Assembly (NCBI GenBank): GCA_964427285.1
Contig: CAYRTS010000010.1
Coordinates: 1 to 64,000, forward strand
Direction of reading: 5' to 3'
From: SPCO01 sp964427285
GTDB lineage: Bacteria > Chloroflexota > Limnocylindria > Limnocylindrales > CSP1-4
DNA length: 64,000 nucleotides
Shown one piece after another: positions 33,140 through 42,214 of this stretch (position 1 is its first letter; the number at the start of each line of letters is the position of its first letter). Both the position numbers and the translations under genes were made by a program. The notes under the pieces are model-generated. The model did no database searches. It had not been told where the DNA came from and worked only from the letters and a program-made list of their open reading frames with translations.

Positions 33140-34558
33140 ATGATCGCGCTCAGCCATCGCATCGCCAACCAGCCGCGGGTCCCGCTCGGGGTCCTGCTGC
33201 TGACCCTCGCGGTCGCCGGTTTCGGTCAGGTGCTGGGTCTCGCTGAAACGACCGTCGAGCGGGACCCCGCGGGAAGTGCCGTGGGAACGACAGATGCACA
33301 CCTGGGCACCGGTGCCGCCCCGCTGCTCGATCCTTCCGTACCCGCGGGCGGGAGCGCCTCGTCTGAGCGCGCGCGCATTCGGGACAACGTGACGTTCTGG
33401 GGGGCACGGTTCGCAGCGGATCCACGCGACTTCATCAGCGCAACGCGACTGGCGGCGTCGGAGATCGAACTCGCGCGCGCCACGGGCGACGTCACTGCCT
33501 ATCTTGCGGCTAGCGCAGCCGTCGATGGAGCCCTGCGGGCGTTCCCGGAGTATCCCGTCGCTCTCGGCTACCGCGGGGTCGTGCTCGTCGCGCTTCATCG
33601 CTTCGAGGAGGCCCGTGAGCAGGCGCTGGCCATCCTCGCCGTCGCGCCGGCGGATCCGACCGCCCTGGCCATTCTCGGCGACGCATCGCTTGAGCTGGGC
33701 GATATGGCCGCCGCTCGCACGGCATATGTCCACCTGGCGGCGCTTGCTGCTGCACCAGCCGCGTCGGTCCGCCTCTCGCACCTCGCCTTCATCGAGGGAC
33801 GAATCGCGGATGCCGTGCTCGCCTCGGAGGCTGCGGTCAGCGCTGCTCAGGAGCAGGGTTCGAATGGCAGCGTCGTAGCCTGGTACTACTACCAACTCGG
33901 CGACACACGCATCGCAACCGGGAATCGAGCCGGTGCCGCCGAGGCGTACCGCGCGGCGCTCGTTGCCGATCCTGTTTCTCATCTTGCGCGCTGGGGTCTG
34001 AGCCGGATCGCGGCGGCCGAAGGTCGCCTGGACGACGCCATTGCCCAGTTGGACGCGGCGATCGAAATCATGCCGCAGCTCGAATTCGTGGCCAGGCGCG
34101 CCGACCTCTATCGACTGCGCGGCGCCGAAGACGATGCAGCCCGCGAAGCCGCCGACCGGGCGACCGTGCTGGCCATCGCCGGTCTCGCCGCAGCCGCCGG
34201 GAATGTGTACGATCGGACGTTGTCGCTCTATCTGGCGGGATCGGGCGACGATCCGGCGCGGGCGCTCAGTCTCGCCGCGGCTGAGATCGATGTCCGCCCG
34301 GATGTCTACGGCTACGATGCGCTCGCCTGGGCCCTGCTTGCGAACGACCGACCCGAGGAGGCTCGTGTGGCGATGACCACGGCGCTGGCGTTCGGGACGC
34401 GTGATGCCAAGCTCCTCTATCACGCCGGGATGATCGCGCTCGCACTCGGAGAGCGACCACAGGCGGCGAGCCTGCTGAGAGACGCGCTGGACCTCGACCC
34501 GAGCTTTGATCCGTTGGCCGCCACACTGGCCGGCGCCGTGCTGGCGGAACTCCAATGA
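33140..34558 (+). CDS. Tetratricopeptide-repeat protein B, membrane-anchored or exported
   Basis: 472 residues. A signal-anchor helix (LGVLLLTLAVAGFGQVLGLA) precedes TPR-like helix pairs, for example FEEAREQALAILAVAPADPT, AYRAALVADPVSHLARWGLS and LEFVARRADLYRLRGAEDDA. It resembles TPR A in length and layout. Its stop overlaps the NicO transporter start (ATGA), so the two are coupled. Likely a scaffold for the DUF4331 protein or transporter, by context. Confidence 0.85.
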   Translation: MIALSHRIANQPRVPLGVLLLTLAVAGFGQVLGLAETTVERDPAGSAVGTTDAHLGTGAAPLLDPSVPAGGSASSERARIRDNVTFWGARFAADPRDFISATRLAASEIELARATGDVTAYLAASAAVDGALRAFPEYPVALGYRGVVLVALHRFEEAREQALAILAVAPADPTALAILGDASLELGDMAAARTAYVHLAALAAAPAASVRLSHLAFIEGRIADAVLASEAAVSAAQEQGSNGSVVAWYYYQLGDTRIATGNRAGAAEAYRAALVADPVSHLARWGLSRIAAAEGRLDDAIAQLDAAIEIMPQLEFVARRADLYRLRGAEDDAAREAADRATVLAIAGLAAAAGNVYDRTLSLYLAGSGDDPARALSLAAAEIDVRPDVYGYDALAWALLANDRPEEARVAMTTALAFGTRDAKLLYHAGMIALALGERPQAASLLRDALDLDPSFDPLAATLAGAVLAELQ

Positions 34559-36234
34559 CAAGGCCCGTTGGGCGTCGCCGCCAATTGCTGGCAGGTGCCC
34601 TCAGTCTCGTCGCGCTCCTCGTCATGCCCGCCCTGGCGCAGGCGCACCCATTGGGCAATTTCACGATCAACCACTACGCCGGTGTGCGCATCGAGGAGAA
34701 CCAGATCCTGCTCGATGTCGTCATCGACCATGCCGAAATCCCTGCGTTCCAGGCTCGCATCGTCCTGGACCTCGACGGCGATGGCGAGATGTCTGCCAAT
34801 GAGATTGACGCCGGTCGCGTCGCCACCTGCACCGAATTGGTTCGATCGCTCGAGCTCGGTGTCGACGGCGTCGCTCAATCACTCACCCTGACCGCAGCCG
34901 GGCTGACCTTCCCAGCCGGAGCCGGTGGACTGTCGACGATGCGATCGACCTGCGCCTTCGTCGCGCAGCTGACCCCGGGGCTCAATGGTTTGGCCCGGGT
35001 CACCTTCAGCGATCGGTCGTACAGCGCGCGTCTGGGCTGGCGCGAGATCGTCACCTCGGGCTCCGGGGTCACCGTGGCGAGCGCGAGCGGCGAGCTGCGA
35101 ACGACGAGCCCGTCCAGCCGACTGACGAATTATCCGCCGGAGCTGCTGGCCGGGGCGCTTGCCGACCTGCAGATCGACGTCCTCGTGACCCTCGGCGGCC
35201 CGCAGCTCCCACCCCTGGCGATCCCCGACGCATTGCCGCTGCCTGGCAGCATCGGGCTGGCGGCGATCGAGGCTGAGGCGCCTGCAACCGCTGGCGGCGA
35301 CACGGGAGGTTCTGAGGCGGCGCCTGGGACGTCTGCCGCGGTACCTGGCGGCGTGGGCATCGGCGAGCTGCCGGCGATCTTTCGCACCACCGACCTGACA
35401 CCGTTGGTGCTACTGGCCTCCATCCTGACCGCGGCGGCCCTCGGCGCCGGCCACGCGCTGACGCCTGGGCACGGCAAGACACTGATGGCGGCCTACCTCG
35501 TCGGTACCCGGGGAACGCCGGTTCACGCCGCGGGCCTGGGGTTGTCCGTGGCGCTGTCGCACACGCTCGGGATCCTGGTGCTGGCCGCGCTGGTGGTGGG
35601 AGCGCAGGGCTTGCTGCCGGCAGATGTCGTGGTGCGGACCGCGCCGATCATCGCGGCGATCTCGATTGTCGCGGTCGGCGGATGGATGCTGCTGGGCGAG
35701 GCACGACGTCGCTGGAACGCAAGCGCCATGGACCGCGCGCATCACCGGACGGACGCGCATGAGCATGAGCACGGGAGCGGGCACGAGCCCGAGCACGAGC
35801 ACGCCACGCACGAGCACGAGCACGAGCCAGAGCCCGAGCACGAGCACGAGCACGAGCACAGCCATGGCGGCGTCCGCCACAGTCATCTGCCCCCAGCCGG
35901 CTCGACCATCTCCTGGCGGAGCCTGTTCGTCCTGGGCCTGGCTGGCGGCCTGATTCCGTCGGCCAGCGCCCTCCTGATCCTGCTCGGCTCGATCGCGGCC
36001 GGGCGACCCGCCTTCGGGTTCGTGCTGATCGTCGCATTCGGGCTCGGCATGGCCCTGGTCATGGGCGGCATCGGCCTGGCACTGGTCATCGCCCGAGGAC
36101 GCTTCGATCGTCTCGGCGGCACCACCTGGCTCGGTCGGGCGAGCGGCTATCTCCCGCTTGTGGCCTCGCTTGTCGTCGTCGGGTTTGGGCTCCATCTCAC
36201 GATCCAGGCGATCGCCGGCAACTCGACATTCTGA
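34555..36234 (+). CDS. NicO-type nickel/cobalt transporter with N-terminal extracytoplasmic domain and His-rich loop
   Basis: 559 residues. A signal peptide ends ALAQAHPLGNFTINHYAG, followed by an extracytoplasmic domain with an EF-hand-like loop (DLDGDGEMSANEIDA). The membrane part starts near residue 280 with GAGHALTPGHGKTLMAAYLV, a NicO/RcnA metal-path motif, then has about six helices. Between helices (about residues 395-445) is a cytoplasmic or periplasmic loop built from repeated EHEHEHEP-type units, a likely metal buffer. It probably moves Ni2+ or Co2+; direction is unknown. It is last in the DUF4331-TPR-transporter operon. Confidence 0.88.
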   Translation: MTRPVGRRRQLLAGALSLVALLVMPALAQAHPLGNFTINHYAGVRIEENQILLDVVIDHAEIPAFQARIVLDLDGDGEMSANEIDAGRVATCTELVRSLELGVDGVAQSLTLTAAGLTFPAGAGGLSTMRSTCAFVAQLTPGLNGLARVTFSDRSYSARLGWREIVTSGSGVTVASASGELRTTSPSSRLTNYPPELLAGALADLQIDVLVTLGGPQLPPLAIPDALPLPGSIGLAAIEAEAPATAGGDTGGSEAAPGTSAAVPGGVGIGELPAIFRTTDLTPLVLLASILTAAALGAGHALTPGHGKTLMAAYLVGTRGTPVHAAGLGLSVALSHTLGILVLAALVVGAQGLLPADVVVRTAPIIAAISIVAVGGWMLLGEARRRWNASAMDRAHHRTDAHEHEHGSGHEPEHEHATHEHEHEPEPEHEHEHEHSHGGVRHSHLPPAGSTISWRSLFVLGLAGGLIPSASALLILLGSIAAGRPAFGFVLIVAFGLGMALVMGGIGLALVIARGRFDRLGGTTWLGRASGYLPLVASLVVVGFGLHLTIQAIAGNSTF

Positions 36235-36313
36235 TCCACGCAGAACCCTGGTCCGACTACGTAACCATCCCGACTGTCGGCCGGACGGGGTCCTCTGCTA
36301 GGCTCCGCGGCGC

Positions 36314-37762
36314 ATGCAAGACCTGATCCAACGTGCCCTGGATACGGCCACTGCCCGCGGCGCCATCTATGCCGACGTGCGCGTCGTGCGCCGCCGTGAC
36401 GAGAGCATCGCGATCAAGACCGGGCGGGTCGAAGGCGTCGCGTCGGGCGAAAGCGAAGGGTTCGGCGTTCGGGTGCTCGCCGACGGCGCCTGGGGCTTCG
36501 CATCCTCGCATCTGTTGACCCACGCGGAAGCCGACCGAGTCGGGGCTGAGGCGGTGCGGATCGCCCACGCCAGCGGCACGGCCCTTCGCCACCGGACTCG
36601 GCTCGATGAACGACCGCCCGCCCACGGCCGGTACGAAACACCGCTCGTAGAGGACCCGTTCGAGGTGCCACTCTCGACCAAGATCGCCGACTTGCTGGCT
36701 GCGGACGCGGCGGCGGCCGGGATCAAGGGCATCGCCTTTACCGAGTCGAGCTACGCCGCCCAGCGCGAGTGGAAGACGTTCGGGGCGACTGACGGCAGCC
36801 TGACCGAACAGACCATTACCCACGTTGGCGCCGGCGTCGAGGCGCACGCAGTCGATGGCGACGAGCACCAGCGCCGAAGCTATCCGGATTCCGGCGGTGG
36901 CTGGCAGGCGGGAGGCTACGAGTACGTCCGCGGACTGAACCTCGAGCAGCACGCCGAACCGGCGGCACACGAAGCCGTGGCCCTGCTCACAGCTCCACAG
37001 TGCCCTTCGGGCCAGTTCACGATCGTGCTGGACCCGTCGCAGCTCTACATGCAGATCCACGAATCGTGCGGGCATCCAGCGGAGCTCGATCGTGTCTACG
37101 GGACGGAGGCGTCGTACGCTGGGACGAGCTTTCTGACCACGGACAAGCTGAACACCGGGTTCCGCTACGGCTCGGATCTCGTCACGATCGTCGCCGACGC
37201 GACCGCCCCCGGCGGGATGGGAACGTTTGGGTGGGACGACGAAGGCGTCGCCGCGCAGGCGGTACCACTCGTTCAGAACGGGATCTTCGTGGGGTATTTG
37301 AGCAGCCGCGAGACGGCGCCGCGGATCGGTCGCCAGAGTGGTGGCGCCATGCGGGCCGATGGCTGGAACCGCATCCCGCTGATCCGGATGACCAACATCA
37401 ACCTGCTGCCACAGCCCGGCATGAGTCTTGACGAGATCGTCGCCGATACGGAGGACGGTCTGTACCTGACCCAGAACCGATCGTGGTCGATCGATGACCG
37501 CCGACTCAACTTCCAGTTCGCGACGGAGCTGGCCTACGAAATCAAGAACGGCCGCAAGGGTCGGCTGCTGAAGAACCCGACCTACACCGGGATCACCCAC
37601 GAGTTCTGGCGCTCCTGCGACGCGGTTGGCGACGAACGGAGTTACGCGATGTTGGGCACCCCCAACTGCGGGAAGGGCGAGCCCGGTCAGACGGGCCACA
37701 TCGGTCACGCGGTGTCTGGTGCCCGCTTCCGCAACGTCCAGGTCGGTGTTGGCAAATGGTGA
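36314..37762 (+). CDS. tldD: TldD-family metalloprotease subunit
   Basis: 482 residues. The HExxxH zinc motif is present as MQIHESCGHPAELDRV (about residue 245). Other TldD features are the N-terminal YADVRVVRRRDESIAIKTGR, GMGTFGWDDEGV and RSWSIDDRRLNFQFATELAY. TldD pairs with TldE/PmbA, encoded next, to form a protease that degrades unfolded peptides and matures some peptide antibiotics. Its predicted TAGGCT -10-like box lies at about 36298. Confidence 0.93.
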   Translation: MQDLIQRALDTATARGAIYADVRVVRRRDESIAIKTGRVEGVASGESEGFGVRVLADGAWGFASSHLLTHAEADRVGAEAVRIAHASGTALRHRTRLDERPPAHGRYETPLVEDPFEVPLSTKIADLLAADAAAAGIKGIAFTESSYAAQREWKTFGATDGSLTEQTITHVGAGVEAHAVDGDEHQRRSYPDSGGGWQAGGYEYVRGLNLEQHAEPAAHEAVALLTAPQCPSGQFTIVLDPSQLYMQIHESCGHPAELDRVYGTEASYAGTSFLTTDKLNTGFRYGSDLVTIVADATAPGGMGTFGWDDEGVAAQAVPLVQNGIFVGYLSSRETAPRIGRQSGGAMRADGWNRIPLIRMTNINLLPQPGMSLDEIVADTEDGLYLTQNRSWSIDDRRLNFQFATELAYEIKNGRKGRLLKNPTYTGITHEFWRSCDAVGDERSYAMLGTPNCGKGEPGQTGHIGHAVSGARFRNVQVGVGKW

Positions 37763-37808
37763 CCGCAGCGACAGCCGCGGCCGCGAAGATCGCAGGGGCA
37801 ACGACCCG

Positions 37809-39035
37809 TTGAACGACGACCGAGCAGGAGATGCGCTGATCCTCGCGGAGGCCGCCATGGCCGCCGCGATCCGCGCGGGGGCGACGGAAGCGGAAGCGCT
37901 GGTGATGACCGAGGATTCGGCCCTGACCCGCTTTGCCAACAGCGAGATCCACCAGAACGTCGCCGAGACGAACCACGTGGTCAACCTTCGGGTGGCGTTC
38001 GGCAAGCGCGTCGGCGTTGCGTCGTCCGGCCGGACGGACTCCGAGGGCCTGCGCCGGCTGGCCGAACGCGCCGCGGCGATTGCACGTGTCGTCAACGAGC
38101 GCGACGACTGGGCGGGCCTCCCGGAACCGACCACGGTCACGCCAGTGTCCGCGTCCTACAGCGCCGCGACCGCTGGCGCGAGCCCGGAATTTCGGGCCGA
38201 AGGTGTCCGTGCGGTGATCGCCGCCGCGGACGCCGCGGGTGTTACGTCATATGGTTCCTTCGCGACCGCCCTGGAATCCACCGCTGTCGCCAATAGCCGG
38301 GGCATCCGGGCTGCTGGGACAAGGACGACCTCGCAACTGATCACGGTCTCGATGGGCGCGGGCGGCGGCACCGGCTACGCGGAGGCAGCCGCCGTTGATG
38401 CGGGCACGATCGATGCGGCCGCCCTCGGCCGCGAGGCCGCCAGCAAGGCGCGCGCGACCGCGCATGCGGTCGCCATCGATGCCGGCGACTACCCCGTGGT
38501 CCTCGANNNNNNNNNNNNNNNNNNNNNNNNNNNNNNNNNNNNNNNNNNNNNNNNNNNNNNNNNNNNNNNNNNNNNNNNNNNNNNNNNNNNNNNNNNNNNN
38601 NNNNNNGTCGTCCATGACGCCCAGACGGCGGCCCATGACGGGGTCGCCTCTACCGGCCACGGCCTGCCCGCGCCCAACACGTACGGCCCGTTCCCACTCA
38701 ACATGGTCATGGAAGCCGGAACGGCCTCCCGGGACGAGCTGATCGGCGGCCTGGATCGCGGACTCCTGGTGACCCGCTTCCACTACACCAACCCGGTTCA
38801 TCCCAAGCTCGCGCTGATCACCGGGATGACCCGCGACGGCACATTCCTGGTCGAGGGCGGCAAGATCGTGGGACCCGTCCGGAACCTGCGCTTCACGCAG
38901 AGCTACCTGGACGCGCTCGCTGGGGTGGTCGCCGTCGGCCGCGAGCGCAGGACCCTCAAGGGCTTTCTCGGCGGGGTCGTCGTCCCGGCAGTGCGCATCG
39001 CGAACTGGACCTTCACCGGCACAACGGAGCACTGA
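37809..39035 (+). CDS. tldE: TldE/PmbA-family protease subunit, with sequence gap
   Basis: About 408 residues including a 100-N gap (38507-38606). The N-terminus ALILAEAAMAAAIRAGATEA and FANSEIHQNVAETNHVVNLR match TldE; the C-terminus GLLVTRFHYTNPVHPKLALI and TFLVEGGKIVGPVRNLRFTQ are strongly conserved in the family. I place the start at the TTG at 37809 (LNDDRAGD) because no ATG or GTG fits the frame nearby; the open frame upstream overlaps tldD. TldE lacks the zinc motif, as expected. Confidence 0.88.
   Translation: MNDDRAGDALILAEAAMAAAIRAGATEAEALVMTEDSALTRFANSEIHQNVAETNHVVNLRVAFGKRVGVASSGRTDSEGLRRLAERAAAIARVVNERDDWAGLPEPTTVTPVSASYSAATAGASPEFRAEGVRAVIAAADAAGVTSYGSFATALESTAVANSRGIRAAGTRTTSQLITVSMGAGGGTGYAEAAAVDAGTIDAAALGREAASKARATAHAVAIDAGDYPVVLXXXXXXXXXXXXXXXXXXXXXXXXXXXXXXXXXXVVHDAQTAAHDGVASTGHGLPAPNTYGPFPLNMVMEAGTASRDELIGGLDRGLLVTRFHYTNPVHPKLALITGMTRDGTFLVEGGKIVGPVRNLRFTQSYLDALAGVVAVGRERRTLKGFLGGVVVPAVRIANWTFTGTTEH
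38507..38606. other. Assembly gap (100 N) inside tldE
   Basis: Exactly 100 Ns. The reading frames on both sides match TldE, so the gene is probably intact. The missing length is unknown. Confidence 0.98.
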
Positions 39036-39068
39036 CTCCGAAAGTCGCGACCTGGTGCCACCGCACTA

Positions 39069-39093
39069 AGGGCCCCCTTTTCAGAAGGGCCCT
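39069..39093 (+). terminator. Terminator-like hairpin after tldE
   Basis: AGGGCCC / GGGCCCT form a seven-bp stem around CCTTTTCAGAA, 33 bases after the tldE stop. No T-run follows. Confidence 0.55.
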
Positions 39094-39203
39094 CATTCCA
39101 GCCCAGCTGGTGTACGGGACACGATCGGGATCGGACCTCCAGCAAGACTGGAATCGGCGGCGGATTTCGGTCGGAATCGGTTGAAAGTTCTTACGTTCCG
39201 GCT

Positions 39204-39222
39204 GTGACAGGTTGTCTGTCAC
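39204..39222. promoter_or_regulatory. Operator-like palindrome before the VanZ-like gene
   Basis: GTGACAG-GTTGT-CTGTCAC, a perfect inverted repeat with seven-base arms. It lies 41 bases before the preferred start. This argues that the in-frame GTG at 39204, inside the palindrome, is not the true start. Confidence 0.5.
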
Positions 39223-39263
39223 GGCGTCCATGGCGATCCTGCGCCTGTGCCGCCATCCCGGTC

Positions 39264-39965
39264 GTGATCTCCAGTCTTTCGCTGCCACCCGACGGCTTCG
39301 TCGTCCTCGCTCTCCCGCTGGCCGCGCTGATCGCCCTCGTGGTGAGTCGGCGACGCCGCGACGGCTCGTGGCGGGCGATCCTGCGACTCGGGCTGGCGAC
39401 GTACCTCGTGATCCTCCTGGCCCAGCTGTTCCTTCCGTTCCCGATCCCACCCTGGACAACGCCGGAGATCGAACCGGGCGGGTTCTACCGGCCCTGGCCG
39501 TTTCCCTGGGCCAACGTGATCCCCTTCGACACCATCGGAGCCGCCGTAGGGTACGGGCTGGACTGGCAGCAAGGTCGCTACCTCCTCGGCAACGTGATCG
39601 CCTTCGCGCCGCTCAGGCTGTTCCTTGGCGCGTTGAGACCGCACGAACACGGGTGGCGTCGAACGCTCATGACCGGCCTGGCGGTCTCGGTGGCCATCGA
39701 GGGCGCGCAACTGGCGCTGTCGCTGCTCATGGGCTACTGGTATCGCGTCGCTGATGTCGACGACCTCATCCTGAATACGTCACGCGTGCTGTTCGGCTAC
39801 GGGCGTTCCGCATCGCCGATGCCGCCGGACGAGCCGTGCTGCCGGCAAGGCTGGTGTTCTGGAGGCGGAAGACGCGTCTCCCATGGTGTGGTAGATTTCT
39901 ACCGCGCCAATCGCAGCGACGCAAGAGTCAAGAAACTGACGATGGCATACGAGCGGCGGGGTTGA
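39264..39965 (+). CDS. VanZ-like membrane protein
   Basis: Up to 233 residues. Four hydrophobic helices and the VanZ-family pieces LLAQLFLPFPIPPW, WPFPWANVIPFDTIG, RYLLGNVIAFAPLRLFL, SVAIEGAQLALSLLM and VADVDDLILNTSRVLFGY. VanZ domains are linked to glycopeptide resistance in some species but usually have unknown roles. The last 50 or so residues (after VLFGYGRS) are unlike the family; a frame change or gene-end erosion before the antitoxin gene is possible. Start uncertain (GTG at 39264 preferred). Confidence 0.72.
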   Translation: MISSLSLPPDGFVVLALPLAALIALVVSRRRRDGSWRAILRLGLATYLVILLAQLFLPFPIPPWTTPEIEPGGFYRPWPFPWANVIPFDTIGAAVGYGLDWQQGRYLLGNVIAFAPLRLFLGALRPHEHGWRRTLMTGLAVSVAIEGAQLALSLLMGYWYRVADVDDLILNTSRVLFGYGRSASPMPPDEPCCRQGWCSGGGRRVSHGVVDFYRANRSDARVKKLTMAYERRG

Positions 39966-39969
39966 AACC

Positions 39970-40173
39970 ATGCGGCTGAACATCAAGAACCCGGAGACGG
40001 ACCGGCTGGCGCGCGAGCTCGCGGAGTTGACGGGGGATACATTGACTGGCGGGGTGACGAAGGCCGTCCATGAACAGTTGGCCGAGATCAGGCGGGCGAG
40101 GGACCCCGGCAGGGTGCCGGACGGGATCGAGCCTCGCGCGGGGCCGTCCGGCCAGGACGGGCAGGCACTATGA
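39970..40173 (+). CDS. VapB-like antitoxin, first of two in tandem
   Basis: 67 residues. MRLNIKNPETDRLARELAEL, then TGDTLTGGVTKAVHEQLAEI, is the DNA-binding half of the Rv0623/PSK-type VapB family. The rest (PDGIEPRAGPSGQDGQAL) lacks the usual toxin-binding tail ending in DYGLP-like sequence. It may be a truncated duplicate of the next gene, acting only on DNA. Its stop overlaps the second antitoxin (ATGA). Confidence 0.7.
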   Translation: MRLNIKNPETDRLARELAELTGDTLTGGVTKAVHEQLAEIRRARDPGRVPDGIEPRAGPSGQDGQAL

Positions 40174-40415
40174 GCATGAACATCAAGAACACGGAGACAT
40201 TCCGCCTTGCCAAGGAACTGGCTGCTGCCACCGGCGAATCGATGACGGCCGCCGTCACGACGGCGATCCGTGAACGGCTCGAGCGAGTCCGCGCCGACTT
40301 CCGGGTCGAGGACATCCTGGCCATGGCGCGCGAGATCCGTGAACGCATGCCGCCGGGCTACTTCGACCAGGACTTCGACGCGATGCTGTACGACGAGTAT
40401 GGCTTGCCGAAGTGA
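40170..40415 (+). CDS. vapB: VapB-family antitoxin
   Basis: 81 residues. The N-terminus MNIKNTETFRLAKELAAATG is homologous to the preceding gene; the C-terminus PPGYFDQDFDAMLYDEYGLP is the standard VapC-binding tail. It overlaps the toxin gene by four bases. A second ATG at 40176 is possible. Confidence 0.9.
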   Translation: MSMNIKNTETFRLAKELAAATGESMTAAVTTAIRERLERVRADFRVEDILAMAREIRERMPPGYFDQDFDAMLYDEYGLPK

Positions 40416-40852
40416 TCATCGACACATCGGCGCTCGTTGCCATCCTCCGCGACGAACCAGGGGCCGAGGCGTACGTCGAGGCCATCCGAACCTCTCCGCT
40501 TCGGCGCGTTTCAGCAGGCAGCTATGTCGAACTCGGCATCGTGATCGACCGACACGGAGATCCGATCGCCAGTCGGCGGATCGATCAACTGCTCGGGCGC
40601 CTGTCGGTCGTCATCGAGCCGGTGACGGCAACTCAGGCCCGAATCGCGCGGGACGCATACCGAGACTTCGGCAAAGGCAGCGGCCACCGGGCCGGCCTGA
40701 ACTTTGGGGACTGTTTCGCTTACGCGTTGGCCCGTGAGATGAACGAGCCGCTGCTGTTCAAGGGCGACGACTTCGGTCATACCGATATCCCGTTCGTCGG
40801 TCCCGCTGTCGAGCGACGGCGCCTCAGCGAGCTGCTCGCCCCCTACGCCTGA
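40412..40852 (+). CDS. vapC: VapC-family PIN-domain ribonuclease toxin
   Basis: 146 residues with the PIN acidic set: MIIDTSALVAILRDEPGAE, SYVELGIVIDRHGD, LNFGDCFAYALAREM and FKGDDFGHTDI. All four catalytic acids are present, so it is probably active. The family is distinct from the PIN toxin at 16169. Confidence 0.92.
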   Translation: MIIDTSALVAILRDEPGAEAYVEAIRTSPLRRVSAGSYVELGIVIDRHGDPIASRRIDQLLGRLSVVIEPVTATQARIARDAYRDFGKGSGHRAGLNFGDCFAYALAREMNEPLLFKGDDFGHTDIPFVGPAVERRRLSELLAPYA

Positions 40853-40877
40853 ACAAGGCTCCCCTCACGGAGGATCC

Positions 40878-42149
40878 ATGCCCGCACACCCCCCGTTCGA
40901 TGTCGAGGCCCTTCGGGGCGAATTCCCCGCCCTCCAACGCCGCGGACCGGACGGCCAACCCGTCGCTTTCCTCGATGGCCCCGGCGGCACCCAGGTCCCG
41001 CAACGGGTGATCGACGCCGTCAGCGGGTATTACGCCAACACGAACGCCAACGCCGGGGGCGCCTTCGCGACGAGTGAAGCGAGCGACGCGATCGTCGAGG
41101 AGGGCCGCGCCGCTGTGGCGGACTTCCTGGGAGCCGCCAGCCCCGATGAAATCAAGTTCGGCTACAACATGACGACGCTCACGCTCCACATCGGGCGGAG
41201 CATCGGGGCGACCCTGCGGCCCGGGGATGAGATTGTCGTGACGACGCTCGATCACGAGGCCAACGTGAGCACCTGGGAGGCGATGGCTGCCGATCGCGGC
41301 GTGACGATCCGCAAGGTCGACATCCGGGCTGACGACGTGACCCTCGATCTCGAAGACCTCGAGTCGAAACTCAACGTCAACACGAAGCTGGTCGCCATTG
41401 GCTATGCCAGCAATGCGGTCGGTACGATCAATCCGGTCGCGGAGATCGTCGCCCGCGCCCACGAAGTCGGCGCCCTGACCTACATCGATGCCGTCGCCTA
41501 CGCGCCGCACGGCCCCATCGACGTCCGCGCGCTCGATACCGACTTCCTCGTGTGCAGCGCGTACAAGTGGTTTGGGCCCCACCTTGGTGCCCTGTATGGC
41601 AAGGCTGAGGCGCTTGATCGGCTGCCGGCGTTCAAGGTCCGCCCGGCGCACGATCGGTTCGAGACGGGGACCGCGTCGTTCGAGTCGATCGCCGGCACGC
41701 TGGCCGCTACGGACTACCTGCGCGATGTCGGACGGAACTGCGGCGACGTGGCCGGTGCGCCCGGTGCGGCCGATGCAAGCGAGCGTCGGCGCGAGCTGGT
41801 CGCCGGGATGGTCGCGATCGTCGACTACGAGCGGGATCTGGTCGGGCGACTCATCACGGGGCTGCAGGCGATCCGGGGCGTGAGCATCCACGGGATCGTG
41901 GATCCAGAGCGTGGTCGCGAGCGCGTGCCAACCGTCTCGGTCTCGATTGACGGGGTCTCGCCACGGGCGGCCGCAGTCGCACTCGGGGACGCGGGCATCT
42001 ACGTCTGGGATGGGGACTTCTACGCGACCGGCCTGATCGAGCGCCTGGGCAAGGCGAAGACCGGGGGCGTCCTGCGGCTGGGCCTCGTCCACTACAACAC
42101 GGCCGCCGAGGTGGATCGGGCGCTTGAGGCACTGGCGCGTTTGCACTGA
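40878..42149 (+). CDS. Cysteine desulfurase-like aminotransferase class V protein
   Basis: 423 residues, PLP-dependent. The PLP lysine is in CSAYKWFGPHLGALYG (about residue 228), and the cofactor region FLDGPGGTQVPQRVIDAV and TLDHEANVSTWEAMAAD are conserved. It matches the cysteine-desulfurase-like subgroup, which lacks the catalytic Cys loop of true IscS/SufS; I see no such Cys near the C-terminus. The substrate is unknown. GGAGG lies seven bases before the ATG. Confidence 0.9.
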   Translation: MPAHPPFDVEALRGEFPALQRRGPDGQPVAFLDGPGGTQVPQRVIDAVSGYYANTNANAGGAFATSEASDAIVEEGRAAVADFLGAASPDEIKFGYNMTTLTLHIGRSIGATLRPGDEIVVTTLDHEANVSTWEAMAADRGVTIRKVDIRADDVTLDLEDLESKLNVNTKLVAIGYASNAVGTINPVAEIVARAHEVGALTYIDAVAYAPHGPIDVRALDTDFLVCSAYKWFGPHLGALYGKAEALDRLPAFKVRPAHDRFETGTASFESIAGTLAATDYLRDVGRNCGDVAGAPGAADASERRRELVAGMVAIVDYERDLVGRLITGLQAIRGVSIHGIVDPERGRERVPTVSVSIDGVSPRAAAVALGDAGIYVWDGDFYATGLIERLGKAKTGGVLRLGLVHYNTAAEVDRALEALARLH

Positions 42150-42214
42150 TCCGCCCGGCGCGGCATGATCGCCGGGTGCCGGCGCTCGACCGGCCCAACC
42201 GGGGTGGCCTTCCA

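Noticed and set aside
36260..36280. CCATCC as a SigK-type promoter -35 before tldD and at 43033
   Set aside because: The known mycobacterial SigK -10 partner (CCGAAT) is absent at the expected spacing in both places.
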